Source of the DNA: Collinsella sp.
Lineage (GTDB): Bacteria > Actinomycetota > Coriobacteriia > Coriobacteriales > Coriobacteriaceae
DNA: 64,000 bases
Direction: 5' to 3'
NCBI GenBank assembly: GCA_019414045.1
Contig: DXMW01000031.1
Location: 93,712 to 157,711 of the forward strand
The notes under the pieces are model-generated. The model was not told the DNA's origin. It saw nothing but the letters and a program-made list of their open reading frames with translations, and searched no databases. Shown one piece after another: positions 6,495 through 16,413 of the stretch (the first letter of the stretch is position 1; every line of letters starts with the position of its first letter). The translations under genes were made by a program, and so were the position numbers.

Positions 6495-8354
6495 CTACTC
6501 CTCGCCCTCGAGCTTCTCGCTCGCCTCGAGCCACGCCATCTCCAACTCGTCCATGGCGGCGTGGGCCTCGTCGATCTTTGCCTGCTGCTCGCCCAGCGCC
6601 GTGTAATTGGTGGGGTCGACCTGGGTCATCGCGGCCTCGGCCTCCTCCACGCGTGCGCGCTGCGTCTCCATTTTGCGCTCGAGCGAGCTCACCTCGCGGC
6701 GGAGCTTCTGGCGTTCGGCGTTGGAAAGGCCGTTGGGCTGACCGCTCGACTTGGGCTTTTCGGCCGCAGCCGCCGCGGCACCGGTGTCAAACGTGCCGGT
6801 CTTGGCACTCGGCGCACCCACGGGCTCGCCCTCGGCGGTGGCGTTGCACAGGCGCAGGTACTGGTCGACGCCGCCGGGCATATGCGTCAGGTGACCGTCG
6901 ATCAGCGCCCACTGCTGGTCGGTCACGCGCTCCATCAAGAAGCGGTCGTGTGTCACCAGGATCAACGTGCCGGGCCAGCCGTCGAGCAGGTCCTCGACAA
7001 TCGCGAGCATGTCGGTATCCAGGTCGTTGCCGGGCTCGTCCAGGATGAGCACGTTGGGCTCGTCCAGGATCGTCAGCAGCAGCGACAGGCGACGGCGCTG
7101 GCCGCCCGAAAGATCGCCGATGCGGCTCCAGAGCTGCTGCGTCGTAAATCCCAGGCGCTCGCAGAGCTTCTCGGGCGAAGTCTCCTTGCCGTCGATGACG
7201 TAGTACTTCTTATAGTTGCTGAGCACCTCGCGGATCGTGTCGCCCATGTAGGGCTCGAGCTCCTCGAGCTGCTGCGACAGCACGCCAAAGCGTACCGTCT
7301 GGCCAATCTTCACGCGGCCGCGCGTGGGCGCAATTTTGCCCTGGATCACATCAAGCAGCGTCGACTTGCCAGCGCCATTCTCACCCAAAAGACCATAGCG
7401 GTCGCCCGCACCAATGAGCCAGGTCACATCGGAGAGCACCTGCTTGGGCGCGCCGCCGGCATCCGCATAGCCGGCGTCCACGTCGACCACGTCGATAACC
7501 TGCTTGCCTAGGCGGCTCACGGCGAGGCGCTTGAGCTCCAGCTCGTCACGCATGGGCGGCACGTCGGCGATCAGCTCGCGAGCGGCATCAACGCGAAACT
7601 TGGGCTTAGTGGAACGCGCCTGGGCGCCGCGGCTCAGCCACGCGAGCTCCTTGCGCGCCATGTTGCGACGGCGCTCCTCGGTAACCGCGGCCATGCGGTC
7701 GCGCTCCACGCGCTGAAGGATATATGCGGAGTAGCCGCCCTCGAAGGGATCGACCTGGCCGTCGTGGACCTCCCACATGCTGGTGCAGACCTCGTCCAAG
7801 AACCAACGGTCATGCGTGACCACGAGCATGGCGCCCTGGCCACGCTGCCAGCGGGCCTTTAAGTGACGCGCGAGCCAGTTGATGGTGCGCATGTCCAGGT
7901 GGTTAGTGGGCTCGTCGAGCATGAGCACGTCGTAGTCGCCGATCAGCAGGCGCGCGAGGTCCACGCGACGGCGCTGGCCGCCCGAAAGCTCGCCCACCGT
8001 GCCCTCCCAGGGCACATCGCTAATAAGGCCGGCCAGAATCTGGCGCGTGCGGGGGCTCGACGCCCACTCGTACTCGGGGACGTCACCCACAACGGCATGA
8101 TGCACGGTGTCGGTATCGACCAGCTGGTCCTTTTGGCCGAGTAGACCGATCGTGGTGCCGCGACGGTGCGTCACGCGGCCGTCGTCGGGCTCCAACGTGC
8201 CGGCGAGCACGCTCAGCAGCGTCGACTTACCGTCGCCGTTTTTACCGACAATACCAATACGGTCGCCCTCGCCCACGCCGAGCGTAACGCTATCGAAAAT
8301 ATGCTTGGTGGGAAACTCTAGGCTGACGGAATCGCATCCCAAAAGAATCGCCAT
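6495..8354 (-). CDS. ABC-F family ATPase (Uup/EttA-like, ribosome-associated)
   Basis: A 619-residue protein with two ABC ATPase domains and no membrane segment. The first P-loop is GKNGDGKST and the second GENGAGKST; both signature motifs read LSGGQRRR and both have Walker B followed by DEP. The C-terminal tail (about 530-619) is a Lys/Glu-rich coiled coil starting at LSNAERQKLRREV, as in Uup-type factors. ABC-F proteins act on the ribosome to relieve stalling or give antibiotic protection; which applies here is unknown. I chose the start at MAILLGCDSVSLEF because a clear AGGAGCAGGGC site precedes it; the frame continues to 8546 without one. Confidence 0.92.
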   Translation of the reverse strand: MAILLGCDSVSLEFPTKHIFDSVTLGVGEGDRIGIVGKNGDGKSTLLSVLAGTLEPDDGRVTHRRGTTIGLLGQKDQLVDTDTVHHAVVGDVPEYEWASSPRTRQILAGLISDVPWEGTVGELSGGQRRRVDLARLLIGDYDVLMLDEPTNHLDMRTINWLARHLKARWQRGQGAMLVVTHDRWFLDEVCTSMWEVHDGQVDPFEGGYSAYILQRVERDRMAAVTEERRRNMARKELAWLSRGAQARSTKPKFRVDAARELIADVPPMRDELELKRLAVSRLGKQVIDVVDVDAGYADAGGAPKQVLSDVTWLIGAGDRYGLLGENGAGKSTLLDVIQGKIAPTRGRVKIGQTVRFGVLSQQLEELEPYMGDTIREVLSNYKKYYVIDGKETSPEKLCERLGFTTQQLWSRIGDLSGGQRRRLSLLLTILDEPNVLILDEPGNDLDTDMLAIVEDLLDGWPGTLILVTHDRFLMERVTDQQWALIDGHLTHMPGGVDQYLRLCNATAEGEPVGAPSAKTGTFDTGAAAAAAEKPKSSGQPNGLSNAERQKLRREVSSLERKMETQRARVEEAEAAMTQVDPTNYTALGEQQAKIDEAHAAMDELEMAWLEASEKLEGEE

Positions 8355-8464
8355 ATGCCCTGCTCCTTCGTAGAAATTCAACGTTGTCCATGATAGCAGC
8401 GAGCCCCACCCCAAACCACCACGAAGGCGCCTGTCCCCTTTGTGGTGGTCGTTTCGGTCGCAGA

Positions 8465-8503
8465 GCAAAAGGCGGGCCATCTCCCGCAAGAGATGACCCG
8501 CCT
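8465..8503 (-). terminator. Intrinsic terminator after pstB
   Basis: On the minus strand AGGCGGGTCATCTC and GAGATGGCCCGCCT pair across a six-base loop and are followed by TTTT. It lies about 55 bases beyond the pstB stop and would end the pstSCAB transcript. The rest of 8355-8558 holds a GTGGTGGT hairpin near 8415-8450 and nothing else recognised. Confidence 0.75.
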
Positions 8504-8558
8504 CTCCAATCAGTCCTGCGGCAACCGTGGCCGCTGCAGGCCTCAAGCATGTCCCGGA

Positions 8559-9427
<869 letters not shown>

Positions 9428-9431
<4 letters not shown>

Positions 9432-10354
9432 TCGGCCGTCATCTTCCTTGCCAGTTGCTTGCCCACAATGCGGGCGATTACGTTAAACAGCAGCACGCAA
9501 ATCATCAGCAGTGCCGCGGTACCCCAAACGATCTGCTGGGCCTCGGGGCTGCCTTCGCCATAGATCTTGTAGATATGCACGGCGAGCGACTCACCGGGGC
9601 GGAACACGTTCCAAGCGCAGGTGGGGCTCGACAGGTTAAAGCTCAAGAAGTTCAGGCGAACCGGCGAGCTCATGCCCGAGGTAAAGAGCAGCGCTGCGGC
9701 CTCGCCAAACACGCGACCGGCCGAAAGCACGATGCCCGTCACGATGGCAGGCATGGCCTCGGGGATCAGGATGTGCAGCGTGGCCTCCCAGCGAGTGAGG
9801 CCCATGGCCAGGCACGCATCGCGCTGGGCCTGCGGCACGTCCTCGAGCGCCTGCTGGATCACGCGCACCAGGATGGGGATGTTGAACATGGTGAGCGCGA
9901 CGGCGCCGGAGATGATGGAGTACTTCCAGCCCAGCTGCACCGAGAACACCAGAAAACCGAACATGCCGACGACGATGGAAGGCAGCGAGGACAACGTCTC
10001 GATGGCGGTGGAGGCGATGTCGCGGATGGGTCCGTCCGGCGCGTACTCAACCAAAAAGACCGCGCCACCCAGGCTGATGGGCACCGAGATGATCAGGGTG
10101 ATCAGCAGCAGGTAGAACGAGTCGAACAGCTGGTAGAGCACGCCGCCCTGCGTTCCGTTGGCGCGCGACGGCTCCGTGAGAAAGCCCGGCTGGAACAGCG
10201 TCGAGATGCCCTCGAACAGGATATAGGCCACCATGGAGACGACGATGAGCATGACGATGGCGACGATCGCCGTCAACACGCCCGTGGCGAAGCGGTCCTG
10301 CTTTTGGACACGCCCGAGCCTCGCCTCGTCGATGTGGATACGCGTGCTAGCCAC
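9428..10354 (-). CDS. pstA: Phosphate ABC transporter permease PstA
   Basis: A 308-residue permease with about six membrane segments; the first spans roughly 28-52 (GVLTAIVAIVMLIVVSMVAYIL). The coupling region GLTRWEATLHILIPEAMPAIVTG matches the EAA loop that contacts PstB. It starts with GTG inside the 3' end of pstC (8-base overlap) and ends in an ATGA overlap with pstB, so the three genes form one translationally coupled unit. Confidence 0.95.
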
Positions 10355-11255
10355 GAGCCTTCGCCCCCTTGCGGCCGATAAGGTGGATAATCAGGATGAA
10401 GATGAGACTCATGCCCATCAGCAGCAGGCCGAGCGCCCACAGAACATCGTCTTGGGCCGAGCCCTCGGCATAGACTGCCATGGACGTGGTGAGCGTGGTG
10501 GTGATGGTGGACGCCGGCGACAGCAGCGACGTCGGCATGGCCTCGATGCCGCCGATGACCATGCGCACGGCGAGCGTCTCGCCAAAGGCGCGGGTCATGC
10601 CCAAGATAACCGCGGTCATGAGCGACGGCATGGCGGACTTGAGCACCACGTGCCAGATGGTCTGCCAGCGGGTGTAGCCCAGCGCGAGCGAGCCCTGGCG
10701 GTAGCCGTCGGGCACGGCGCGCAAGCCATCGACCGAAAGCGTGGTCATCGTCGGCAGAATCATGACCGCCAGCACGATGGCGCCGGGCAAGATGCCCAGG
10801 CCCGTGCTCACGTGGAAAACGCTCTTCATAAGACCGACGACCACGTGAAAACCGATCAGGCCAAAGACGACCGAGGGGATGCCGGTCAAAAGCTCAATGA
10901 GCGGCTGAAAGATCTTAGAGCCAAACTTAGGGCTAATCTCGACCGCAAAGATGGCAGAGCCGATGGCGATGGGCAGCGCGATAAGCGTGGAGAGCACCAT
11001 GACCGCAAACGAGGTGACGATCAGGGGCAGGGCGCCGGTATAGGGCAGGCCGTTTTCGGCTGTGTTGGCCAGGTCCCACTTGGTGCCGGTGAAAAACTCG
11101 ACGACCGAGACGCCGTCCTTGACAAAAGCCGAGAGGCCCTTTTGGGCGACCATAAAGATGAGCGCGGCAACGACAAGCGTCACGAGCGCTACGCACGCGC
11201 CCGTGACGCCCAGGCCCACGTTCTCAAGGTCGCGCTTTGGCAGCTGTTTTGCCAT
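10347..11255 (-). CDS. pstC: Phosphate ABC transporter permease PstC
   Basis: A 302-residue permease with an N-terminal membrane helix (about 17-37) and further helices to the C-terminus. The EAA-type loop LGYTRWQTIWHVVLKSAMPSL and the PIAIGSAIFAVEISP segment are characteristic of PstC. It lies 24 bases after pstS and overlaps pstA. Together with PstA it forms the membrane channel for phosphate delivered by PstS. Confidence 0.95.
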   Translation of the reverse strand: MAKQLPKRDLENVGLGVTGACVALVTLVVAALIFMVAQKGLSAFVKDGVSVVEFFTGTKWDLANTAENGLPYTGALPLIVTSFAVMVLSTLIALPIAIGSAIFAVEISPKFGSKIFQPLIELLTGIPSVVFGLIGFHVVVGLMKSVFHVSTGLGILPGAIVLAVMILPTMTTLSVDGLRAVPDGYRQGSLALGYTRWQTIWHVVLKSAMPSLMTAVILGMTRAFGETLAVRMVIGGIEAMPTSLLSPASTITTTLTTSMAVYAEGSAQDDVLWALGLLLMGMSLIFILIIHLIGRKGAKARG

Positions 11256-11279
11256 TGCAAACCTTTCCGGGGCGATTAC

Positions 11280-12218
11280 TTATTTAGCAGAGACCTTGCC
11301 GCTGGCGTCCTTGACGACCTTCATGCCAGAGACGGGGATGAAGCCCTGCTCCTCGACGAGCTTGCCCTGGACGTCGTCGGAAAGCATGAACTCCAGGAAG
11401 GCCTTGGTGGCCTCGTCGGCGTCCTTGGAGCAGTACATGTGCTCGGTAGCCCAGATCTTGAAGGAGTCATCAGTGACATTCTTGCTCTTGGGCTCGACGC
11501 CCTCGACCTTGATGGCGTTGAACTTGGAGTCATCGAAGTGCGAGAAGTCGAGGTAGGAGATGGCGTTATCGGTGCTGCCCATCTGAGTCTGGACGTCGCC
11601 GGACTTGTCGAGCTCGGCGTCGCCCTTAAAGTCGACGGCCTCGTCGCCAAAGACGGCGGCCTCGAAGGTGGCGCGGGTGCCGGAGCCGGCCTTGCGGTTG
11701 AGGACGACGATGGTGGCGTCGTCGCCGCCGACCTCCTTCCAGTTGGTGATCTGGCCAGAGAAGATGCCCTTGAGCTGCTCGAGGGACAGGTCGTCGACCG
11801 TCACGTTCTTGGAGACGACGGGACCCATGCCCACGACGGCGACCTCATGGTCGACGAGGTTCTTGACCTGGTCGGCCTCGAGCTTGGTCTCGGCGAAGAC
11901 GTCGGAGTTGCCGATGGTGACGGTGCCGGCGGCAACAGCGGTCAGGCCCTTGCCCGAACCGTTACCCGAGCCGGAGACGGAGACGTCCGGGTTGGCATCC
12001 ATGAACTTCTCGGCAGCGGCCTCGACGAGAGCCTGGAACGAAGAGGCACCGTCGTAGGTCACCTCGCCGGAGACGGACTCGGCAGCAGCGGCGCTACCCT
12101 TGTCGGCGGCGTCGGATGCGCCGGAGCCGCCGCAACCAACGAGACCGAGACCGACGATGCTGGCAAAACCACCAGCGAGGCCGAGGAACTGACGACGAGA
12201 ATAAGCCTGATCGAGCAT
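11280..12218 (-). CDS. pstS: Phosphate-binding lipoprotein PstS
   Basis: A 312-residue extracellular phosphate receptor. The start at MLDQAYSRRQFLGLAG follows AAGGAAG; the longer frame to 12251 has no such site. SRRQFLGLAGG is a twin-arginine-like signal and GLVGC is a lipobox, so the mature protein would be lipid-anchored at Cys22-23. The phosphate-site motifs GASSFQ, GSGNGSGKG and NRKAGSGTR are all present. The gene heads pstSCAB. No phoU, phoB or phoR lies nearby, so control of the operon must come from elsewhere. Confidence 0.95.
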   Translation of the reverse strand: MLDQAYSRRQFLGLAGGFASIVGLGLVGCGGSGASDAADKGSAAAAESVSGEVTYDGASSFQALVEAAAEKFMDANPDVSVSGSGNGSGKGLTAVAAGTVTIGNSDVFAETKLEADQVKNLVDHEVAVVGMGPVVSKNVTVDDLSLEQLKGIFSGQITNWKEVGGDDATIVVLNRKAGSGTRATFEAAVFGDEAVDFKGDAELDKSGDVQTQMGSTDNAISYLDFSHFDDSKFNAIKVEGVEPKSKNVTDDSFKIWATEHMYCSKDADEATKAFLEFMLSDDVQGKLVEEQGFIPVSGMKVVKDASGKVSAK

Positions 12219-12411
12219 GATCTTCCTTTCATACATGCGACTCGCGGGCACCCCGCCCGCTTTGCTGTTTGGAAAGATACGGCCCCGATCGGGCGACGAC
12301 CGCCTTATCTGCGGTTTCTTACGGGCTATTGATAGACCCTTACCGCAAGCGCGGCAGGGCTTTACAAACGAATAACAATCCCGCCGACAAGCATGACCCG
12401 CCTTTTACACC

Positions 12412-12448
12412 AAATGATCCGTTTTCCTCCGTCCCCAAGGGATCATTT
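12412..12448. repeat. Stem-loop in the pepV-pstS gap
   Basis: AAATGATCC (12412-12420) and GGATCATTT (12440-12448) form a 9-bp stem with a 19-base loop. It lies between the dipeptidase terminator and the pstS promoter region; its role is unknown. I could not find a convincing Pho-box direct repeat in 12219-12410. Confidence 0.4.
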
Positions 12449-12453
12449 TCAGA

Positions 12454-12492
12454 AAGAGGACGGCATAGACCTTCTGGTCATGCCGTCCTCTT
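12454..12492 (-). terminator. Intrinsic terminator after the PepV-type gene
   Basis: AAGAGGACGGCAT...GACC, a TTCT loop and GGTC...ATGCCGTCCTCTT form a long stem ending in TCTTTCT on the minus strand, 36 bases after the dipeptidase stop. The core GGCATAGACCTTCTGGTC is shared exactly with the stem-loop at 22678-22714, so it is a repeated terminator cassette. Confidence 0.75.
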
Positions 12493-12528
12493 CGAAAGAC
12501 AGGTTGTCACCCTGGCGTTCGCGTAACC

Positions 12529-13965
12529 TTAAAGCTCCAGCTCGTTCAAGCGCAGGATTGCGACGATATAAATCTTGAGCGCCTGCTTGAGCTGTTCCTC
12601 GTTGGCGCACTCGTTGGGGCCGTGCATCTGGCCGCCCCATGCGGGCAGCTCCAGGCCGGTCTCCTCGGGGCCAAACGAGACGGCGCGGGCAAAGTTGCGC
12701 GCGTACGTGCCGCCGCCCATGGCAAAGGGCTCAGCATGCTTGCCCGTAAACTCGTTATAGGTATCAATAAGCGCCTTCACGGCCGGATCGTCGGCAGACA
12801 CCGAGAACGGCACCTTAGCGCGACCCAGCTGGCACGTCACGCCAAAACGGCCCACGAGCGGGTCGAGCTGCTCGCGGATGGTATCGGCACTCGTGCTGTC
12901 GGGGAAGCGCACGTCGATGACCTGCTCAATATGGCCATCCGCCACGCGAATGACGCCAGCATTGCAGGTAAGCGGGCCAAACGCCGGACTCGTCGCATCG
13001 ATACCCAGGCCGCGGCCATAGGCATCCGCATGCACAAAGGCCAGGAACTTGACGAACTCGTGCTCGGCAGGCGTCAGCAGGCGCTCGTCGCGTGCACTAA
13101 ACGCGTCCTCGGCCTCGCGCAGATACGCCACGATCAGGCCGACGGCATTGATCGTTCCCTCTGGCATCGAGGCATGACCGCCAATGCCGTGGGCAAAAAT
13201 CTGCGCATGGCCATTGTCGAGCGCCGTGATCTCCAGGCGGTCGGCGTTCTCAACGGGCGCCGGCAGCTCATCGGCGGCAATCGCGAGCTCGCAGATGGAC
13301 TGCGACGGAATGGCGTTGCTCGCCTCGGCACCGCTCCAGGACACAATGCGCCCGCCGTCGATCTTGGGGCTCACAAACGTCGCCCCAAACTGGCCCTTCT
13401 CAGCATTGCAGACCGGGAACTCGGCATCGGGCGTAAACAAAAAGTCGGGGTCTGCGTGGTCCTCCAGATAATGGTGAACGTCGGACATGCCCACTTCCTC
13501 ATCGCAGCCCAGCAGCGCGCGGAAGGTATAGCGCGGCACAATGCCGTGCTTGAGCAGGTAGGCGCCGGCGTAGAGCGACAACACCGCCGGACCCTTGTCG
13601 TCGATCACGCCGCGGCCGAGCAGCCAGCCCTCGCGACGCTCCATCGCAAACGGGTCGGTGTTCCAGCCGGGGCCGGCGGGCACCACGTCCACGTGGCAGA
13701 TGGTCGCGAGCTGCTTGTCGCCGCGACCCGGGATATCGGCGATTCCCACATAGCCCTCGTCGTCGCTCGTCTGGTAGCCGAGCTTTTGCGCAATGCCGAG
13801 CGCGCAATCGAGCGCATCACGAACCGGGCGGCCAAACGGCGCGCTAGGCTCCGCATTGGCAGAAACTGCCACGGACGGATAACTCACCAGCTGCTCGATA
13901 TCGGCGACGACATCCTCCCAGACCTCGTCGACATACTCGGTAACGCTCTGCTCCACCTGATTCAT
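12529..13965 (-). CDS. pepV: M20-family dipeptidase (PepV/Sapep type)
   Basis: A 478-residue zinc aminopeptidase of the PepV branch. Metal and catalytic signatures are HVDVVPAG (first His and the Asp), VIDDKGP, GCDEEVG (general base Glu) and the C-terminal GGGTYAR region with a last His ligand in QMHGPNE. The lid domain sits roughly between 185 and 360. PepV-like enzymes release N-terminal residues from dipeptides, including D-amino-acid-containing ones. I set the start at ATG 13965, which has AAGGAGG six bases upstream. A strong terminator follows. Confidence 0.9.
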   Translation of the reverse strand: MNQVEQSVTEYVDEVWEDVVADIEQLVSYPSVAVSANAEPSAPFGRPVRDALDCALGIAQKLGYQTSDDEGYVGIADIPGRGDKQLATICHVDVVPAGPGWNTDPFAMERREGWLLGRGVIDDKGPAVLSLYAGAYLLKHGIVPRYTFRALLGCDEEVGMSDVHHYLEDHADPDFLFTPDAEFPVCNAEKGQFGATFVSPKIDGGRIVSWSGAEASNAIPSQSICELAIAADELPAPVENADRLEITALDNGHAQIFAHGIGGHASMPEGTINAVGLIVAYLREAEDAFSARDERLLTPAEHEFVKFLAFVHADAYGRGLGIDATSPAFGPLTCNAGVIRVADGHIEQVIDVRFPDSTSADTIREQLDPLVGRFGVTCQLGRAKVPFSVSADDPAVKALIDTYNEFTGKHAEPFAMGGGTYARNFARAVSFGPEETGLELPAWGGQMHGPNECANEEQLKQALKIYIVAILRLNELEL

Positions 13966-14018
13966 GGACGACCTCCTTACCAATGAGGGGCAAGTGTGCC
14001 GCCCCTCACATCAAGTAC

Positions 14019-14681
14019 TTATATAGCGAAAAGTTTAGCAAGCTCGGCCACCGAGTGCACCACTGCATCGGCACCCGCCGCCTCGTGCTCGCCCGGCGCC
14101 GCCGCGCCCGAATAGATACCAATGCACGGTACGCCCATTGCGTGCGCGCCATCCACATCGTTAAAGCGATCGCCGATCATCACGGCATCGTCGGCCGTCG
14201 CGCCGAGCGCCGCCAGGGCATCGCGGACCGAATCGGCCTTGGTCTCGCGCCCCTGCGGTGGATTCATGCCAACCACCGCTTCAAACTGCGAAAGCCCCAG
14301 CTCGCCCACCATGTCAATGCACTTTGCCTCCATGCGTGACGTCGCCACGGCCAAGCGATGCCCCTGCGCGACAAGGCCATCGAGCAGCTCGGGGATTCCA
14401 TCGAACACGGGATACTCTTCCGGTCCCAGCTCATCAAAAAAGGCACGGTACTCGTCGGCCACCACAAGCGACTCCTCGCGGGAAAAGCCATAAAAGTCGT
14501 GAAAGCTCTTCCACAGGGGCGGCCCGATCATGCGACGCAGGTCACCCATCTGCGCCTCCGAAAACCCGCGTGCAGCCAGCGTCTTGCGCGTCGAGGTCAT
14601 CACCGCCCGACCCGTATCGGCCACCGTGCCATCAAAATCAAACAGCACGACCGGCCGTTTGCATATCTCCAGCGCCTCCAT
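14019..14681 (-). CDS. HAD-superfamily phosphatase (phosphoglycolate phosphatase-like)
   Basis: A roughly 220-residue HAD hydrolase of the Gph/PgmB class. Motif I is VVLFDFDGTVADTG, the four-helix cap (C1 type) follows, motif II is VATSRM, motif III lies near QGRETK and motif IV is GDRFNDVDGA. MIGDRFNDVDGAHAMG is typical of phosphoglycolate phosphatase/pyrophosphatase PpaX relatives. Start choice: ATG 14681 (MEALEICKRP) with GAGGG six bases before; an ATG two codons earlier is equally possible. Substrate unknown. Confidence 0.85.
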   Translation of the reverse strand: MEALEICKRPVVLFDFDGTVADTGRAVMTSTRKTLAARGFSEAQMGDLRRMIGPPLWKSFHDFYGFSREESLVVADEYRAFFDELGPEEYPVFDGIPELLDGLVAQGHRLAVATSRMEAKCIDMVGELGLSQFEAVVGMNPPQGRETKADSVRDALAALGATADDAVMIGDRFNDVDGAHAMGVPCIGIYSGAAAPGEHEAAGADAVVHSVAELAKLFAI

Positions 14682-14837
14682 CGGCATCCCTCTTCCCCAG
14701 TTGACGATTTCCACACCGACACTTCAAACTGTTGACTATTCAACAATTGAACCTAGAAATGTGGAACGACTCCACTATACTTGTCGCACTTTGCTCTCAG
14801 AAGGCGGCGCCGTCGCGCCCCAACGAAAGGTGCAATT

Positions 14838-15698
14838 ATGTCTTTTGCCATCATAACCGACTCCACGTCGGACATCTCCCCCGCCCGCGCCCAAGAGCTC
14901 GGCATTTACGTGATTCCGCTGCATGTGATTATCGAGGGCGAGGACCTGCTCGACCAGGTGCAGATTACCGCCCAAGAGTACGTCGCCCGCATGGCCGGCT
15001 CCGAGCAGCTGCCGCACACCTCGCAGCCGAGTGCCGGCGAGTTCAAGGAACTCTTTGACCGCGTGCGCGCCGACGGCCACGATAGCGCCATCTTTATCTC
15101 GCTGTGCAGCGAGTGGTCCGCCTGCTACGCCAACGCCAGCCTGACGGCCGAGACGCACGAGCTCGACGTGCGCTGCATCGACTCGCGCACCGGCTCGGGC
15201 GCCGAGGGCCTGCTGGTGGAGTACGCGCTGGCCATGCGCGAGGACGGCCGCAGCCTGGACGAGACCGAGGCGCAGATCCGCGCGACGCTGCCCGACGCCC
15301 ACCTGCTGCTGATTCCCCGCACGCTCGAGAATCTCGTTAAGAACGGCCGCGCGCCCAAGCTCGCCGGCCAGCTCACGCAAATGCTCAACATTCGCCTGGC
15401 CGTTTCGCCGGAGTGGAAATCGGGCGAGATCAAGGCCATAAAAAAGGGCCGCGGTGCCAAGCGCATCGTTACCAACACCATGGCCGAGTGCCTCGCATTT
15501 TTGGCCGAGTATCCGGGCTCCAGCGTGCGCGTGCTCACGACCGGCGCCGCCGAGGAGCAGGAGCTTGTCAACGAGGCACTCGCGGGTCAGGATTACGTAG
15601 ACGCCGGCACCGGCCCCATCGGCTGCACCATCGCCACCCACGTAGGCGTCGACGCCATCGCCATCAGCTACTGCCCCCGCTACCAGCCAACTCACTAG
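14838..15698 (+). CDS. DegV-family fatty-acid-binding protein
   Basis: A 286-residue DegV/FakB-type protein. It begins with AIITDSTSDISP, the family's first strand and loop, and carries the TSQPSAGEF motif that contacts the fatty-acid carboxylate. The C-terminal domain includes AKRIVTNTM and a final GPIGCTIATHVG segment. In Gram-positive bacteria FakB proteins present fatty acids to the kinase FakA; no fakA is nearby. The start is at the ATG following GAAAGGTGC. A second paralogue is encoded at 33263-34153. Confidence 0.9.
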   Translation: MSFAIITDSTSDISPARAQELGIYVIPLHVIIEGEDLLDQVQITAQEYVARMAGSEQLPHTSQPSAGEFKELFDRVRADGHDSAIFISLCSEWSACYANASLTAETHELDVRCIDSRTGSGAEGLLVEYALAMREDGRSLDETEAQIRATLPDAHLLLIPRTLENLVKNGRAPKLAGQLTQMLNIRLAVSPEWKSGEIKAIKKGRGAKRIVTNTMAECLAFLAEYPGSSVRVLTTGAAEEQELVNEALAGQDYVDAGTGPIGCTIATHVGVDAIAISYCPRYQPTH

Positions 15699-15711
15699 GG
15701 ACGCCCACATC

Positions 15712-15778
15712 AGTTGCGGTGGAATAGGGACTGTTTTTGGCTTATTAGCCGCCAATCAATCCCTATTCCACCGCAACT
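15712..15778. repeat. Long hairpin repeat, copy 1
   Basis: AGTTGCGGTGGAATAGGGA at 15712-15730 has a perfect reverse complement at 15760-15778. The loop contains CTGTTTTTGGC. The same element recurs at 19410-19476 with identical arms apart from one base, so it is a dispersed repeat. It follows the degV stop by 14 bases and could also act as a terminator. Confidence 0.8.
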
Positions 15779-15793
15779 TAGAAGCAGTTCATT

Positions 15794-15854
15794 TGGGACG
15801 GGGCTAAAAAGACTGGTATCAAACGTTTCAGACCAGTCTTTTAGCCCCGTCCCA
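15794..15854. repeat. Long hairpin, possible bidirectional terminator
   Basis: TGGGACGGGGCTAAAAAGAC... (15794-15817) and its complement (15832-15854) form a 23-bp stem with one bulge, followed by TTTTA on the plus strand. It separates the degV gene from the truncated LOG copy on the opposite strand. Confidence 0.6.
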
Positions 15855-15865
15855 TTTTACCTACC

Positions 15866-15993
15866 CTACATCAGCCCGCTCAGGGCGATGTCGACGGCTT
15901 CGTTGAGGTCGTCGGTGATGTGGACAAGGTCTGGATCGAGTGGGCTGATCATGCCGGCATCCATCACCGGGCCGTTGAGCCAGTCGAACAGGC
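15866..15993 (-). pseudogene. Truncated duplicate of the LOG gene 3' end
   Basis: The last 42 codons of the LOG gene are repeated here, ending at the same stop codon. The encoded peptide differs from the LOG C-terminus by one residue (DPD versus DPE) while the DNA differs by about 12 bases over about 128, nearly all synonymous. The match ends at about 15993, just before the MITE-like element at 16010. No start codon, ribosome-binding site or N-terminal domain is present, so it cannot make a functional LOG enzyme. Confidence 0.85.
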
Positions 15994-16009
15994 CCCTCGC
16001 GGTACCCAC

Positions 16010-16227
16010 TGGACAAAAAATGGCAAATATGAGTACCGCCACCAAATTAGTAGCAGCAAAATCTCGCCGGAATTGATCATTTCGATCAATTCCACGTCTT
16101 GCCAAGGCTCAAAATTCCGTGTTTAGTGGGTTAGATATATAGAATAATGTGGAATTGGTATTCTATTCTTACCAAATGTTATGAGACTACATTAACAACA
16201 GTACTCATATTTGACGTTATTTGACCA
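16010..16227. mobile_element. MITE-like element, copy 1
   Basis: A 218-bp AT-rich, non-coding segment bounded by inverted repeats: the left end 16010-16036 and the right end 16201-16227 share the core CAAATATGAGTAC. Inside are smaller palindromes (AATTGATC...GATCAATT near 16070-16090 and TTGGTA...TACCAA near 16155-16175). Both ends match those of the element at 46678-46905. No target-site duplication is obvious. Confidence 0.55.
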
Positions 16228-16413
16228 CGGAGTCATTCAAGGACCCCTCCCCACGCCGCCAACACGCCCCATAGCCGCCAAAACACCTTTAACAACAGCC
16301 GCCGCACGTTTTGGCACCGGCTAATTGCCACTCACGGATCGGTACCCCACTATTACCGAACCAAAATCGAAGTCGCATATCTCATAAAGCTGAAATGACG
16401 TACCCTCATCCCA

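Noticed and set aside
10233..12332. A 699-codon open frame on the plus strand
   Set aside because: It crosses pstA, pstC and pstS on the opposite strand and has a low-complexity His/Asp/Gly composition.
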